Assembly (NCBI GenBank): GCA_030922375.1
Contig: JAVEPB010000079.1
Coordinates: forward strand, 1-51,863
DNA: 51,863 bases
Direction: 5' to 3'
Origin: a bacterium
GTDB taxonomy: Bacteria > UBA8248
Numbering within the stretch: position 1 is the first letter of the stretch; each line of letters begins with the position of its first letter. Positions 43,638-51,863 of this stretch are shown here, in pieces. The notes beneath the pieces are model-generated. The model had not been told where the DNA came from and ran no database searches. It worked only from the letters and a program-made list of their open reading frames with translations. A program made the translations under genes and the position numbers.

Positions 43638-44754
43638 TTGGCTCTCCTTGAAAAGGCGAAAAATGATCCGGCGCGGCGGGCCGCCCGGAATTCGGTTGTC
43701 AACGAAGAAGGTAATTATCACCCATCCGGCCCGCCCCCGCCAGCGTTGAGCCACTTTTCGTTCTCACGCCCGCCGTTCGGGCCGGCGTCCAACTTCAGCC
43801 TCCCCGTCTCAAGTCTCAAACCTCCCGCATCCGGAGCCGAGGAAGTGCAAGGAAAAAGAGCTAAAGGAAGCCCAAGCGTGCCGATTCGAGACGGAGCCAT
43901 TTTGAGGTGAAGTCGTTTCGAGTGAAATCGTTTCGAGGCGGGGGCGTCAAAAATGCGGCGTTTTTACCCGCACGCCGGGGAAACCAAGGCATTTTGCCGC
44001 ACTGGCAAGACCCCTGGCTTTTCGCCGCTCCCGAAAACCTCACCCCCACACCCTCCAAACAACCGCTTATCAAGTGTTTCGCCGGGCAGGCCTTTTCCGG
44101 CCTCCCCATCCCTTTTTTATGTCCAATGTGGCATCTATTTTGCTTTATACAGGAGCAGGAGTTGGGAAGTGGGTTGGGCGCATAATACAGAATCTCTCTG
44201 ACCTGTCGAGCTTACAGCCCTTCGCTTCTCCGTTATAGGCCAGCCCCCCGGGGCTGGCCTTACCAATTTCGGGAGAGGGGGGGGGAAAGGAAAGATGTTT
44301 CTCGCGGGCATAGGCTATTGTTGGGGCTGATTATCGTAATGGCGCTGCTTTGAGGAATATTTCTTAATGGGAGCGATGCCCCCAAACAGGCTCGAACCAC
44401 TGGGCCGTCCACTCTAGGAAAAACTTCGACCAACCTTGCGGACACACCGAAGAAGGTCATCAATAAAAGAAGCCCCATGCCGTGCAGCGTCCCCCGAAAA
44501 AAAAGGAAGCCTGGAAGCTCATCGACGATCTCGCGGACCCTTGCAGCGGGGGATGAACCCTCCCGGCATAGGGCCACTACCTCTTTTTCATTGTTCCGGG
44601 GCTCAACCTACAATCCCGCCTTTTTTTCTGGGCCTTTGGGACCTTCCGGCGAGCGAAACCGCTCCGGGGCCTTTGAGAGTCCATTCCGGCCGTCACCACT
44701 TTCCACAATCCGTGCGATAATGGGTTTTTCGCTTCCCTACTCGCTGGTGGCATT
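43638..44754. other. Gene-poor region of 1.1 kb
   Basis: No convincing gene. It holds a 15-bp tandem repeat TGAAGTCGTTTCGAG / TGAAATCGTTTCGAG (43908-43937), TTTGAG-like repeats near 43800-43830 akin to those between the amidohydrolase genes, and a 10-bp perfect hairpin GGCCAGCCCC-CC-GGGGCTGGCC (44238-44259) without a strong T-run. It also has a G-run at 44270-44286. Short frames here have no ribosome-binding sites or recognisable homology. Confidence 0.5.
44238..44259. repeat. 10-bp inverted repeat (hairpin), possible weak terminator
   Basis: GGCCAGCCCC (44238-44247) and GGGGCTGGCC (44250-44259) with a two-base loop, followed by TTACCAATTTC. The T-content is too poor for a confident terminator call on either strand. 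Confidence 0.35.
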
Positions 44755-45633
44755 TTGCTCGATTCAATTCATCCCAGCCTGTTGGCGCTGCTATCCGCGC
44801 TCAACATCTCGATAGCGCGAACCCTCTACCGGAACGTGCTGCTTCGCCTCGGCGCCGGCACGACGGCGCTGGCCTCGGGCTCGATCTCGCTCATTCTCAT
44901 CTGGAGCTATTACTTTTTTACGGACCGAGTGGAGCGCTGGCCTATTCAGGGCGTTGCCTGGTTCATGATCATCGGAGTGCTAGGAGGCGTGGGCGGACGC
45001 TATCTCCATTTTTTCTCGATGAAAGAACTCGGCCTCGCCCGGACGGCGATCATACTTCAGACCAGCATCATCTGGTCGACGGCGATGGCCATCGTCCTGC
45101 TGGGCGAGCGTATGAACCTGGCAATCGGGGCGGGGACGGTGGCGATCATGATCGGCTCCATTCTCCTGGTCCACAAGGAAGAATCGGGCCCCAAGAAGAT
45201 TCCCTTGGGCTACTACCTCATCCCGGTGGTGGCGGCGTTTCTGCTGGGGTTATCCCATTTACTTCGCAAATACGGCTATGCCTGGATCGACTCGGCGCCG
45301 CTCGGCATGAGCATTTCCAACACTGTCTCGGTCATGACGATGATCGTCATCATGCCCTTCACGGACGAGCGTTTGCCCGAATCCTGGGGCCGGCGACCCT
45401 TGTTTTTCATCGTGGTGGGAGCACTGTTCAACGCCTTGGCCGCCCTGTTCTTCTGGACAGCCATCCAACGGGGAGAACTCGTGCAGGTGGTCCCCGTATC
45501 CCGGATCTCGGTCCTCTTGATGATCTTCACCTCCTGGCTGTTTTACCGAAAATTGGAAAGGATAAACGCCCAGGTCGTGTACGGGGGACTGCTATCGGTC
45601 ACCGGGGTGTCTTTGGTCGTCTGGGGAAAATGA
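44755..45633 (+). CDS. DMT superfamily (EamA-like) permease
   Basis: 292 residues, about ten helices in two halves. LRLGAGTTALASGSISLILIW, MKELGLARTAIILQTSIIWSTAMAIVLLGERMNLAIGAGTVAIMIGSILLV and a final RISVLLMIFTSWLFYRKLERINAQVVYGGLLSVTGVSLVVW are EamA-type. Substrate unknown. No ATG precedes the conserved part; I take the TTG at 44755, with GGTGG eight bases before it, so the start is uncertain. It is not close in sequence to the other DMT gene in this window. The gene after it is 88 bases away. Confidence 0.82.
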   Translation: MLDSIHPSLLALLSALNISIARTLYRNVLLRLGAGTTALASGSISLILIWSYYFFTDRVERWPIQGVAWFMIIGVLGGVGGRYLHFFSMKELGLARTAIILQTSIIWSTAMAIVLLGERMNLAIGAGTVAIMIGSILLVHKEESGPKKIPLGYYLIPVVAAFLLGLSHLLRKYGYAWIDSAPLGMSISNTVSVMTMIVIMPFTDERLPESWGRRPLFFIVVGALFNALAALFFWTAIQRGELVQVVPVSRISVLLMIFTSWLFYRKLERINAQVVYGGLLSVTGVSLVVWGK

Positions 45634-45721
45634 GGCGCCGGGCGCCCGAACCCCTTGAATGACTCCGCGCGGCGGGGGGAAGCAACTGTTCTGAATTTTT
45701 TTGTTTTCCTAAAGGAGAATC

Positions 45722-46660
45722 ATGATGAAGACTTTTGCCGCAACGTTGCTATTCATTCCGCTTACTATTCTCCCGGCGGCTCTCCTGGCCGGGGCGGCCC
45801 AGATGCCCATCATCGACGCGCACAGCCAGGTGGATCACGAAGTCGATCTCGAGGATGTGATCAAGCTGATGGACAAGGGCGGCGTTTCGCGCACGATCCT
45901 GTCTACGCGAGGGAGGGTATCGCCAAAGAAGCTGGTCGCGTTCGCCGATCGTCATCCAGGCCGGATCACCCCTGGCCTTCGGACGAAGGGCTTTGCCTAC
46001 ATTGCCAACCGACCGAAGTACTACCGGATGCTTAAAATGCAGCTGAGGCTTCCCCAGTTCGGCGCGCTGGCCGAGGTGCTCCTTTACCACGCGCAAAAAG
46101 GGGATCTGGCGCCCGAGATTTCGGTCCTCCCCGAAGAGCCCCAGGCGAAAGCGGCGCTTGAGATCGCCCTGGAGCGGAAATGGCCCTTTATCGCGCATAT
46201 TGAATTCGCCGCCGCTCAATTCGACCGCGATGAGTTCATGAAAAAGTTCGAGGCCATGGCCGCCGCACATCCAAAACATCCCTTCCCGCTGATCCACATG
46301 GGTCAGCTCCCCGCCGATGACGTGGCCCGCCTGATCGGAGCGCACCCCAACGTTTTCTTTATGACCTCATGGTCCAACCCGGTGGCGATTAGCGCAGCGC
46401 CGGGTCAGCCATGGATGAATCTGTTCAAAGGCTGGCGGCTCGCTCCGCGGTGGAAGAAACTCATCATCCGGCACCCGGATCGCTTCATCCTGGCATTCGA
46501 CAACGTGTTTGCGGATCACTGGGGAGACTTTTATCTGGACGAAATTGCGGTTTGGCGAAAAGTGCTGGCCGAACTTCCGCCCGCCGTGGCGCACGCCCTG
46601 GCCCACCGGAACGCGGAACGCGTTTGGCGGCTGCCCCCCGCGAAGTTACCGGCGAAATAG
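45722..46660 (+). CDS. Exported amidohydrolase-like protein
   Basis: 312 residues. A signal peptide (MMKTFAATLLFIPLTILPAALLAGAA) is followed by MPIIDAHSQVDHEVDLEDVIKLMDKGGVSRTIL, the start of an amidohydrolase-2 TIM barrel. Later blocks are WPFIAHIEFAA, HPFPLIHMGQLPADDVARLIGAHPNVFFMTSWSNP and FILAFDNVFADHW. The usual DxHxH at the barrel start is DAHSQ here, with the second His replaced by Gln, so the metal site is modified. Substrate unknown and activity uncertain. AAAGGAGAA precedes the paired ATG. It is the first gene of the right-end catabolic group and likely acts in the periplasm. Confidence 0.75.
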   Translation: MMKTFAATLLFIPLTILPAALLAGAAQMPIIDAHSQVDHEVDLEDVIKLMDKGGVSRTILSTRGRVSPKKLVAFADRHPGRITPGLRTKGFAYIANRPKYYRMLKMQLRLPQFGALAEVLLYHAQKGDLAPEISVLPEEPQAKAALEIALERKWPFIAHIEFAAAQFDRDEFMKKFEAMAAAHPKHPFPLIHMGQLPADDVARLIGAHPNVFFMTSWSNPVAISAAPGQPWMNLFKGWRLAPRWKKLIIRHPDRFILAFDNVFADHWGDFYLDEIAVWRKVLAELPPAVAHALAHRNAERVWRLPPAKLPAK

Positions 46661-46931
46661 GGGAAAGCCACCCCACGCCCGCCCCGCACATCGCAGCGGC
46701 AAAGTCGAACTTGAGCCCACGCGAAGAACCGAAAGACGATAACAGCGAAAAAACAGGAGGCATTGCACCTCATAAAAAAAGAGAAAACCGCCGGAATTGA
46801 GAGTGAACGGTGCGAAATCAGGGCAGGAGCCTTGTTTGCCGCCTGATTCCGGGTTAAAAAAAAGCGGCGGAAAAAACTAACGGGCGAGACATAAAGCATT
46901 TTCGTCATTTCGCGTGCAAGGGGGATAGCCC

Positions 46932-47915
46932 ATGCCGAAGAAATTCACCGTAGCGGTGGTGCAGGATAGTTCCGTTGTCTTCGACAGAAAGAAAACCGTC
47001 AAAAAGATCGCGCGGCTCACCGCCGAGGCGTCGAAAACGGGGGCCAAGCTCGTTTTGTTTCCCGAGGCGTTCGTCTCCGGTTATCCCACGGGGCTCGACT
47101 TCGGGGCCCGGATGGGGAGCCGCTCCCCCGAGGGAATGGAGGATTTCCGGCGCTATCATGAGAGCGCGCTCGATCTGGCGGGGCCCGACAGCGCCGCCAT
47201 CGGCGCCGCCGCCCGGGAGAACGACCTCCACCTCGTCGTGGGCGTCATCGAGCGGGACGGCGGAACGCTCTACTGCACGGCGTGTTTCTGGGGGCCGGAC
47301 GGCCAACTCATCGGCAAGCACCGCAAGCTGATGCCGACCGCGATGGAGCGCCTGGTCTGGGGCTACGGCGACGGCTCCACGCTGACGGTGGCCGACACCC
47401 CGCTGGGCCGGCTCGGCGCGGTCATCTGCTGGGAGAATTACATGCCGCTCCTGCGGACGGCCATGTACTCAAAAGGCGTCCAGATCTATCTCGCCCCGAC
47501 AGCTGACAGCCGCGACACCTGGCTGCCCACCATGCAGCACGTCGCGCGGGAGGGCGGCTGTTTCGTCCTGTCCACCTGCCAGTATCTCACGCGCGGCGAC
47601 TGCCCCGAGGATTACAACGCCTTCCAGGGAGACGACCCCGAGACCGTCCTGATGCGCGGGGGCAGCTCCATCGTCTCCCCGACCGGCGAGGTCCTCGCCG
47701 GACCCAATTTCGAGGGGCCCGCCATCCTCTCGGCGGAGATCGACCTCGACGAAATCGTTCGCGCCAAGTACGCCTTCGACGTGGTGGGCCATTACGCCCG
47801 CCCCGACGTATTCCGCCTTCATGTCAACGGGCGGCCCGCTCCTCCCGTGGTTCACACGGCGGGCGCTCCTTGGGAAGCGGATCCCGACGGCGAGGATCAG
47901 GGCGAAAGGGGCTGA
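46932..47915 (+). CDS. Nitrilase / carbon-nitrogen hydrolase family protein
   Basis: 327 residues. The catalytic triad is E45 (FPEAFVSGYP), K132 (KHRKLMPT) and C166 (AVICWENYMPLLR). CWENYMP is the motif of true nitrilases, which hydrolyse a nitrile to a carboxylic acid and ammonia. The block SWFRGG-like region and the C-terminus FRLHVNGRPAPPV match the nitrilase branch rather than amidases. Substrate unknown. AAGGGGG lies about nine bases before the ATG. A truncated copy of its 3' end lies 1.2 kb further on (see findings). Cytoplasmic. Confidence 0.9.
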   Translation: MPKKFTVAVVQDSSVVFDRKKTVKKIARLTAEASKTGAKLVLFPEAFVSGYPTGLDFGARMGSRSPEGMEDFRRYHESALDLAGPDSAAIGAAARENDLHLVVGVIERDGGTLYCTACFWGPDGQLIGKHRKLMPTAMERLVWGYGDGSTLTVADTPLGRLGAVICWENYMPLLRTAMYSKGVQIYLAPTADSRDTWLPTMQHVAREGGCFVLSTCQYLTRGDCPEDYNAFQGDDPETVLMRGGSSIVSPTGEVLAGPNFEGPAILSAEIDLDEIVRAKYAFDVVGHYARPDVFRLHVNGRPAPPVVHTAGAPWEADPDGEDQGERG

Positions 47916-48059
47916 GGCGCGCCGGCCAAGGTCCGGCCCTCCCGGGGGCCGGCTGTGTCCCGAACCGGGTCAGAGCGCCGAACTGGGCCAGAGTGGAAAC
48001 GGATCGCACGGCGTTCACTGGGTAATTTCTGTCAACACGAAAAGGAAGGGGATTCTCAT

Positions 48060-49052
48060 ATGATCGGGAAACGGTTGCTTGCCTGGGCGGCGGTGGCGGG
48101 ATTCGCGGCAGTGGTATGCGTGGCGGCTACGCCCGGCGCCTCGAACGCCTCGGGCGACGAAATGGTCTACATCTCCAACAGCGACGACGACTCGGTGACC
48201 GTCATCGACCGCAAGAGCCGGAAGCCGGTTCGAACCTTCCCCGTAGGGGATCATCCACACCACATGCTTCACAGCATCGACGGAGAGTTTATCTACGTCG
48301 GAAACACCCACAGCGACGATATTACGGTGGTGGACCTTCACACCCATCTCCCGGTCCGCACCATTCCGAACATTTACGACCCCTACAATCTCGTTTACGA
48401 CCCCACCCGGCGCTTCATGGTGACGGCCTGCACCCGGGACCTGTTCGTCGAGGTCTACGACGCCAAAACCCTCAAAAAACTCCATCGCGTCCAGACCGGG
48501 AAGGAGCCAAACCATCTGGCCTTCAACGAGAGCGGTTCGATCATGTTCGTCACGAACGAAAAGTCGCAGACGGTTTCCGCCGTCGATACCAAGACCTGGA
48601 AGGTGAAAAAACAGATCACCGTCGGCACCCGGCCCGTGGACATCCATCTCGGCCCCCACAAGAAAGAGGCCTTCGTCGCGATTTACGGCGAAGGGAAGGT
48701 GGCGGTCATTGATGTCGAGACCCTGGAGCTGAAAGAGAAGTTCGAAACCGGAAAATCGGCCCACGGTCTGGCCCTCACCCCGGACGGAAAAACGCTGTTC
48801 GTTTCGAACCGCAACGCCGACACCGTTTCCGTGGTGGACCCCGCGAGCCGCGCCATAAAGAAGCAGATCCCCGTTCCCGGTGGGCCGGATATGATGTCCG
48901 TCACCCCGGACGGCAGCGAGCTCTGGGTGACCAGCCGCTACCGGAACTACGTCCACGTGATTGACGCGCGCTCGTTTCGTGTCCTCGCCCGCATCAAGAC
49001 CGGCGCCGCCCCCCACGGCGTTACATTCTCCTGGGCGGCGGGCCACCATTAG
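48060..49052 (+). CDS. Exported YVTN-type beta-propeller protein
   Basis: 330 residues. A signal peptide (MIGKRLLAWAAVAGFAAVVCVA...) is followed by seven YVTN/NHL-like blades, for example MVYISNSDDDSVTVIDRKS, FIYVGNTHSDDITVVDLHT, IMFVTNEKSQTVSAVDTKT and LFVSNRNADTVSVVDPAS. Such proteins form seven-bladed propellers in the periplasm and often act as scaffolds or as partners of quinoprotein or cytochrome systems; no haem motif is present here. I choose the ATG at 48060, preceded by AAAAGGAAGGGG, over the longer upstream frame. It may be co-transcribed with the nitrilase and TPP genes. Confidence 0.87.
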   Translation: MIGKRLLAWAAVAGFAAVVCVAATPGASNASGDEMVYISNSDDDSVTVIDRKSRKPVRTFPVGDHPHHMLHSIDGEFIYVGNTHSDDITVVDLHTHLPVRTIPNIYDPYNLVYDPTRRFMVTACTRDLFVEVYDAKTLKKLHRVQTGKEPNHLAFNESGSIMFVTNEKSQTVSAVDTKTWKVKKQITVGTRPVDIHLGPHKKEAFVAIYGEGKVAVIDVETLELKEKFETGKSAHGLALTPDGKTLFVSNRNADTVSVVDPASRAIKKQIPVPGGPDMMSVTPDGSELWVTSRYRNYVHVIDARSFRVLARIKTGAAPHGVTFSWAAGHH

Positions 49053-49140
49053 GCCCGGCGGCTTCCGCCTTCACGTCAACGAGCGGCCCGTGGTTCACGC
49101 GGCGGGCGCTCCGCGGGAGACAAGACCCCGGCGGCGAGCC
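49053..49140 (+). pseudogene. Remnant of a second nitrilase gene (3' end only)
   Basis: Directly after the propeller gene the plus strand encodes FRLHVNERPVVHAAGAPRE, matching the nitrilase C-terminus FRLHVNGRPAPPVVHTAGAP with an in-frame nine-base deletion. At the DNA level the two stretches (about 49070-49137 and 47812-47880) are nearly identical for long runs. No upstream part of the gene remains, so a second nitrilase copy was cut away. Confidence 0.7.
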
Positions 49141-49168
49141 CGATTCTCTTTTCGCGGAGGGAAAGTTC

Positions 49169-50941
49169 ATGGTCAAGATGCGCACTTCGACGGCCATCGC
49201 AAAATTTCTTGAAAAAGCGGGGACCGAATATTTCTTCGGCTATGTGGGTCACGGGAACTGGGCCCTTCTCGATGCCCTGGCCTCCGAGACGAAGATCAAG
49301 GGCATACGGTCGCGTTGCGAGGACCATGCCATGCACATGGCCGATTGCTACTTCCGCATGCGGCGCGGCGGGCCGATCCCCGTCGTGTGCACGACAGGCG
49401 GGCCGGGCGCGACCAACATCGTGGGCCCTCTCGCGGAGGCCTTTTACGAGGACTCGGCCATGATCGTCCTCGTGGGAGCGGGTCCTTCGCAGTGGTTCGA
49501 CCGGGGCGGGATTCAGGAGAGTTACCGCTACGGGCCGGAGGAGTGGGTGCAAATCGTCAAGCCCATCTCCAAGAAGGCCTTCATGGTGAACCGTCCGGAT
49601 ACGGCGCTCGAGATGTTCGTCCGGGCGTATAAAACCGCTTGCACCGGAAGGCCGGGGCCCGTGGTGGTCCAGGTCCCCTTCGACATCCAGAACACCGAGA
49701 CCGAAGTGCTCGACATCCCCGATCCGGGCCAATGGGCCCACTTCCATCCTTCGGGCCCGGACGTGGAAGGCGTGCGGCGCGCGGCGGATATTATCACCAA
49801 GAGCGAGAGACCCTTCGCCCTGGTGAGCACGGGGCTCTTGAACGCGGGGGGATACGAAGAGCTCCTCGAGTTCGCCGAGAGTTTTCAGGTCCCGGTCGGG
49901 ACCACCTTCGCGGGCAAGGGCGCCTTTCCGGAGGACCACCCCCTCTACGTCGGCATTCCCGGGCGCTTCGGAGACGAGCACGGGGTCCAGACGGCCCGGA
50001 ACTGCGACACGCTCCTCTCCATCGGGAACCGCTTCACCGACCTCACCACCTCGGGCTGGACCTTGTACGACATCCCCGAAAAGACCAGGCTCATTCAGAT
50101 TGATCTGGACCCCGAGGAGATCGCCCGGGTCTACCCCGCCGAAGTCGCGATCGTCTCGGACCCGCGCCTCGCCCTGAGGGCGCTAACCGAGGAGTTGAAG
50201 GAGCGGCGCTTCAAGGGCTCGGGCGGCGGCTCCTGGATGCGCCAGATCAACGGCTGGCGCGAGGAGTGGCGGGCCAAGGTGGCCCATATGCGGGAGGACG
50301 ACTCTTCGCCTCTCCACTACGCGAGGCTCTACCATGAGGCGGGAGAAGCCGTCCGGGAGGTGGACCCCGAGACCTCGATTCTCATCGACACGGGCGCCAG
50401 CCTCTGTTTCGCGCCCTCGTTTCTGAAGGCGCCCTCGCGGAACATCAGCACCAACAACGATCATTTCATCCGCATGGGCTGGAGCGTGCCCGGGCTCATC
50501 GGAGCCAAGCTCGCCAACCCCGCTCACCCGGCCATCGCCTTCGTGGGCGACGGGTCCTTCATGATGACGGGAACCTCCATCGCGACCGCGGTCGAGTACG
50601 GCATCCCCGCCGTCTGGGTCGTGCTCAACAACCGGTCGGTCCAGTTCGAGCGGCGGATGAAGAATTTCTATGGGAAGGAGGTTTTCTGCGATTACAAGAT
50701 CGAGGCAACCGGCGAGCTCTGGAACCCCGACTTCGTGAAGATGGCGGAGTCGCTGGGCGTGGAAGGCATGAAGCTCGAGAAGCCGGGAGACATCAGGCCG
50801 GTTCTCAAGAAGGCCCTCGAGGCCGGAAGGCCCGTCGTGGTGGACGCCGAAATCGACATCGAGATCGAGCCCTATAACCCCATGCCCTTCGCCTATACCG
50901 CCGACTTTTACGACAGGGGGCTCCAGAAGCCGCCGTTTTAG
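49169..50941 (+). CDS. Thiamine-pyrophosphate-dependent enzyme (acetolactate synthase/benzoylformate decarboxylase-like)
   Basis: 590 residues with the three-domain layout of this superfamily. The N-terminal domain has the catalytic Glu E51 (SRCEDHAMHMADCY) and TTGGPGATNIVGPLAEAF. The central domain has AGKGAFPEDHPLYVGIPG. The C-terminal domain has the TPP/Mg motif GDGSFMMTGTSIATAVEYGIPAVWVVLNN (from about residue 459). It is not obviously acetolactate synthase (no ilvN, no FAD-specific signature I can name), so a decarboxylase or carboligase of an aromatic or keto acid is possible. GGAGGG precedes the ATG. Confidence 0.87.
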   Translation: MVKMRTSTAIAKFLEKAGTEYFFGYVGHGNWALLDALASETKIKGIRSRCEDHAMHMADCYFRMRRGGPIPVVCTTGGPGATNIVGPLAEAFYEDSAMIVLVGAGPSQWFDRGGIQESYRYGPEEWVQIVKPISKKAFMVNRPDTALEMFVRAYKTACTGRPGPVVVQVPFDIQNTETEVLDIPDPGQWAHFHPSGPDVEGVRRAADIITKSERPFALVSTGLLNAGGYEELLEFAESFQVPVGTTFAGKGAFPEDHPLYVGIPGRFGDEHGVQTARNCDTLLSIGNRFTDLTTSGWTLYDIPEKTRLIQIDLDPEEIARVYPAEVAIVSDPRLALRALTEELKERRFKGSGGGSWMRQINGWREEWRAKVAHMREDDSSPLHYARLYHEAGEAVREVDPETSILIDTGASLCFAPSFLKAPSRNISTNNDHFIRMGWSVPGLIGAKLANPAHPAIAFVGDGSFMMTGTSIATAVEYGIPAVWVVLNNRSVQFERRMKNFYGKEVFCDYKIEATGELWNPDFVKMAESLGVEGMKLEKPGDIRPVLKKALEAGRPVVVDAEIDIEIEPYNPMPFAYTADFYDRGLQKPPF

Positions 50942-51140
50942 GCCCGGCGAATTAACCTCGGGCGCCCCGCCGTGGTCGGTGAACCCGGCCCTTGGGACAT
51001 AGACCCTCACCGTGTCCATGCCGGATGAAAGGTTTTAAAGCCGAATTCCCATAGGGAGTGGTACAACTGTAGGAGGTAGGTCACTGCCCGGTGGCGGCTC
51101 CGAAAAACGCCCGCCAAAATGAAAAAAGGGGCTTCGGTAA

Positions 51141-51863
51141 ATGAATCGGCCTCAAAGACCGATCAGGAAGCTTCAGGGAAGATGGAAGAAAAACCCCCGC
51201 GGCTTCCGCACCTGGCTGGCGCCACGGTTGAGGAGAATCAAACCGGAGGGTTTTTGGGGCTGGACATCGGCCTTCTCACTTTTGGCGCTGTGGTTTTTTT
51301 TCCTGATCGACCTGCTGCTCTGGTACGTGCGCGCCAGCGGCGACTTTTCCTCGAAACTCAATTTCGCGAGCCATCTCTGGCTCTATATCTCTTGCGCTGG
51401 GGTGATCTCGGGGCTGGTGGGGAAACACTCACCCTGGATTCAGAGGTATGTGCCCACCGCCTGGCTGCTTCTCTCGCTCGTCTTAAACCACGGAAGCCGG
51501 ATGCTTCCGGGAGGAACCCTTCCTCCGGCCAGGGGGCCGGTCCTCCGCGTCTTGACGCTCAACCTGAGCCAGGAGATCCACCGCCGCCCGGCGGCGATCG
51601 ACTACCTCAAGAGAATGCGAAGGGCCGATCTAATTTTCCTTCAGGAAGTGCGTGGGAATGAAAAGAAGGGGGACCGCCCACGGCTGCTGGCTGAAATAGG
51701 CAGTCGGTATCCGCATTCGATCTGGCATGAGGGTCCGATCCTGGGAGGCTTTCAGTTCGGTCTTGGGCCGTTCGCCATCCGCCCCCTCATCGAACCGGGG
51801 ATGGTTTTTTCTGGCGAGCCGGGATATCCGAGTCCCACCGCGAGAACGATGGTGCTGGGCGTC
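51141..51863 (+). CDS. Membrane-anchored endonuclease/exonuclease/phosphatase-family protein (3' end outside the window)
   Basis: An open frame of 241 codons from the ATG at 51141 to the window end; AAGGGG lies about 11 bases before the ATG. The basic N-terminus is followed by two to three hydrophobic segments (about 40-55, 75-95, 101-115). From about residue 134, VLRVLTLNLSQEIHRRPAAIDYLKRMRRADLIFLQEV is the start of the EEP (DNase I/Mg-dependent phosphodiesterase) domain, with the Asn and catalytic Glu. It then continues without a stop. The overlapping 180-codon frame starting at 51119 is a shadow. The substrate (nucleic acid or phospholipid) is unknown. Confidence 0.8.
   Translation, partial: MNRPQRPIRKLQGRWKKNPRGFRTWLAPRLRRIKPEGFWGWTSAFSLLALWFFFLIDLLLWYVRASGDFSSKLNFASHLWLYISCAGVISGLVGKHSPWIQRYVPTAWLLLSLVLNHGSRMLPGGTLPPARGPVLRVLTLNLSQEIHRRPAAIDYLKRMRRADLIFLQEVRGNEKKGDRPRLLAEIGSRYPHSIWHEGPILGGFQFGLGPFAIRPLIEPGMVFSGEPGYPSPTARTMVLGV

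Noticed and set aside
44372..44400. Possible tRNA 3' half (GGTTCGAGCC on the minus strand)
   Set aside because: Only the T-arm-like string is present; there is no acceptor, D or anticodon arm around it.
44260..44577. Minus-strand frame of 105 codons in the gene-poor region
   Set aside because: No ribosome-binding site or recognisable homology, and it crosses a hairpin and a G-run.
51119..51661. 180-codon frame at the right end
   Set aside because: A different frame (51141 onward) has membrane segments and a clear EEP domain and stays open to the window edge; this one is its shadow.

Overview
This is a GC-rich stretch (roughly 60-63% by eye, with a few AT-rich islands) from a Gram-negative-type bacterium that respires with complex I. 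The lineage cannot be fixed from the window. Two complex I operons together with an inositol-phosphate synthase and many amidohydrolase, nitrilase, MFS and TPP-enzyme genes would fit an uncultured environmental lineage of the Tectomicrobia, NC10 or Nitrospinota kind, but that is only an impression.

Left part (1-9.6 kb). A transposase C-terminus and IS end lie at the left edge. They are followed by ugd (UDP-glucose dehydrogenase, minus), a hemolysin-III/YqfA-type membrane protein (minus), a small lipoprotein plus 3TM-holin pair with a decayed holin fragment in front of it, myo-inositol-1-phosphate synthase (plus), tRNA-Phe(GAA) (minus), a YtoQ-like protein with an AIR-synthase/HypE-like protein (plus), a VOC protein (minus) and a HAD hydrolase (plus). 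At 8.94-9.1 kb there is an orphan multi-stem RNA-like element with an intrinsic terminator.

Centre (9.6-34.4 kb). Two complex I operons stand in tandem, both on the minus strand. The upstream one (34.3-19.5 kb, 'nuo-2') carries all fourteen genes in the order A-B-C-D-E-F-G-H-I-J-K-L-M-N, behind a near-consensus sigma70 promoter. The downstream one (19.3-9.6 kb, 'nuo-1') carries only A-B-C-D-H-J-K-L-M-N. It lacks the NADH module (E, F, G) and also NuoI, and it has its own promoter-like sequence inside an inverted repeat. The nuo-2 copy of nuoM is interrupted by an in-frame TAG, so the complete operon may not make a full NuoM, while nuo-1 has an intact nuoM but no NADH module or NuoI. The two sets may therefore depend on each other, or the TAG may be a sequence error.

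Right part (34.4-51.9 kb). This accessory and metabolic region holds msrA with a HEAT/TPR periplasmic protein, a secreted repeat protein built from about twenty SVSGG-type repeats, a DMT permease behind a possible terminator/antiterminator leader, a 41-residue ORF coupled to two tandem MFS transporters, and two tandem amidohydrolases. After these come a second DMT permease, an exported amidohydrolase-like protein, a nitrilase, a YVTN beta-propeller protein followed by a remnant of a second nitrilase gene, and a TPP-dependent enzyme. Last is the start of a membrane-anchored endonuclease/exonuclease/phosphatase-family protein that runs off the right edge. Small-scale duplication and decay (holin, nitrilase, amidohydrolases, MFS) recur across the window.
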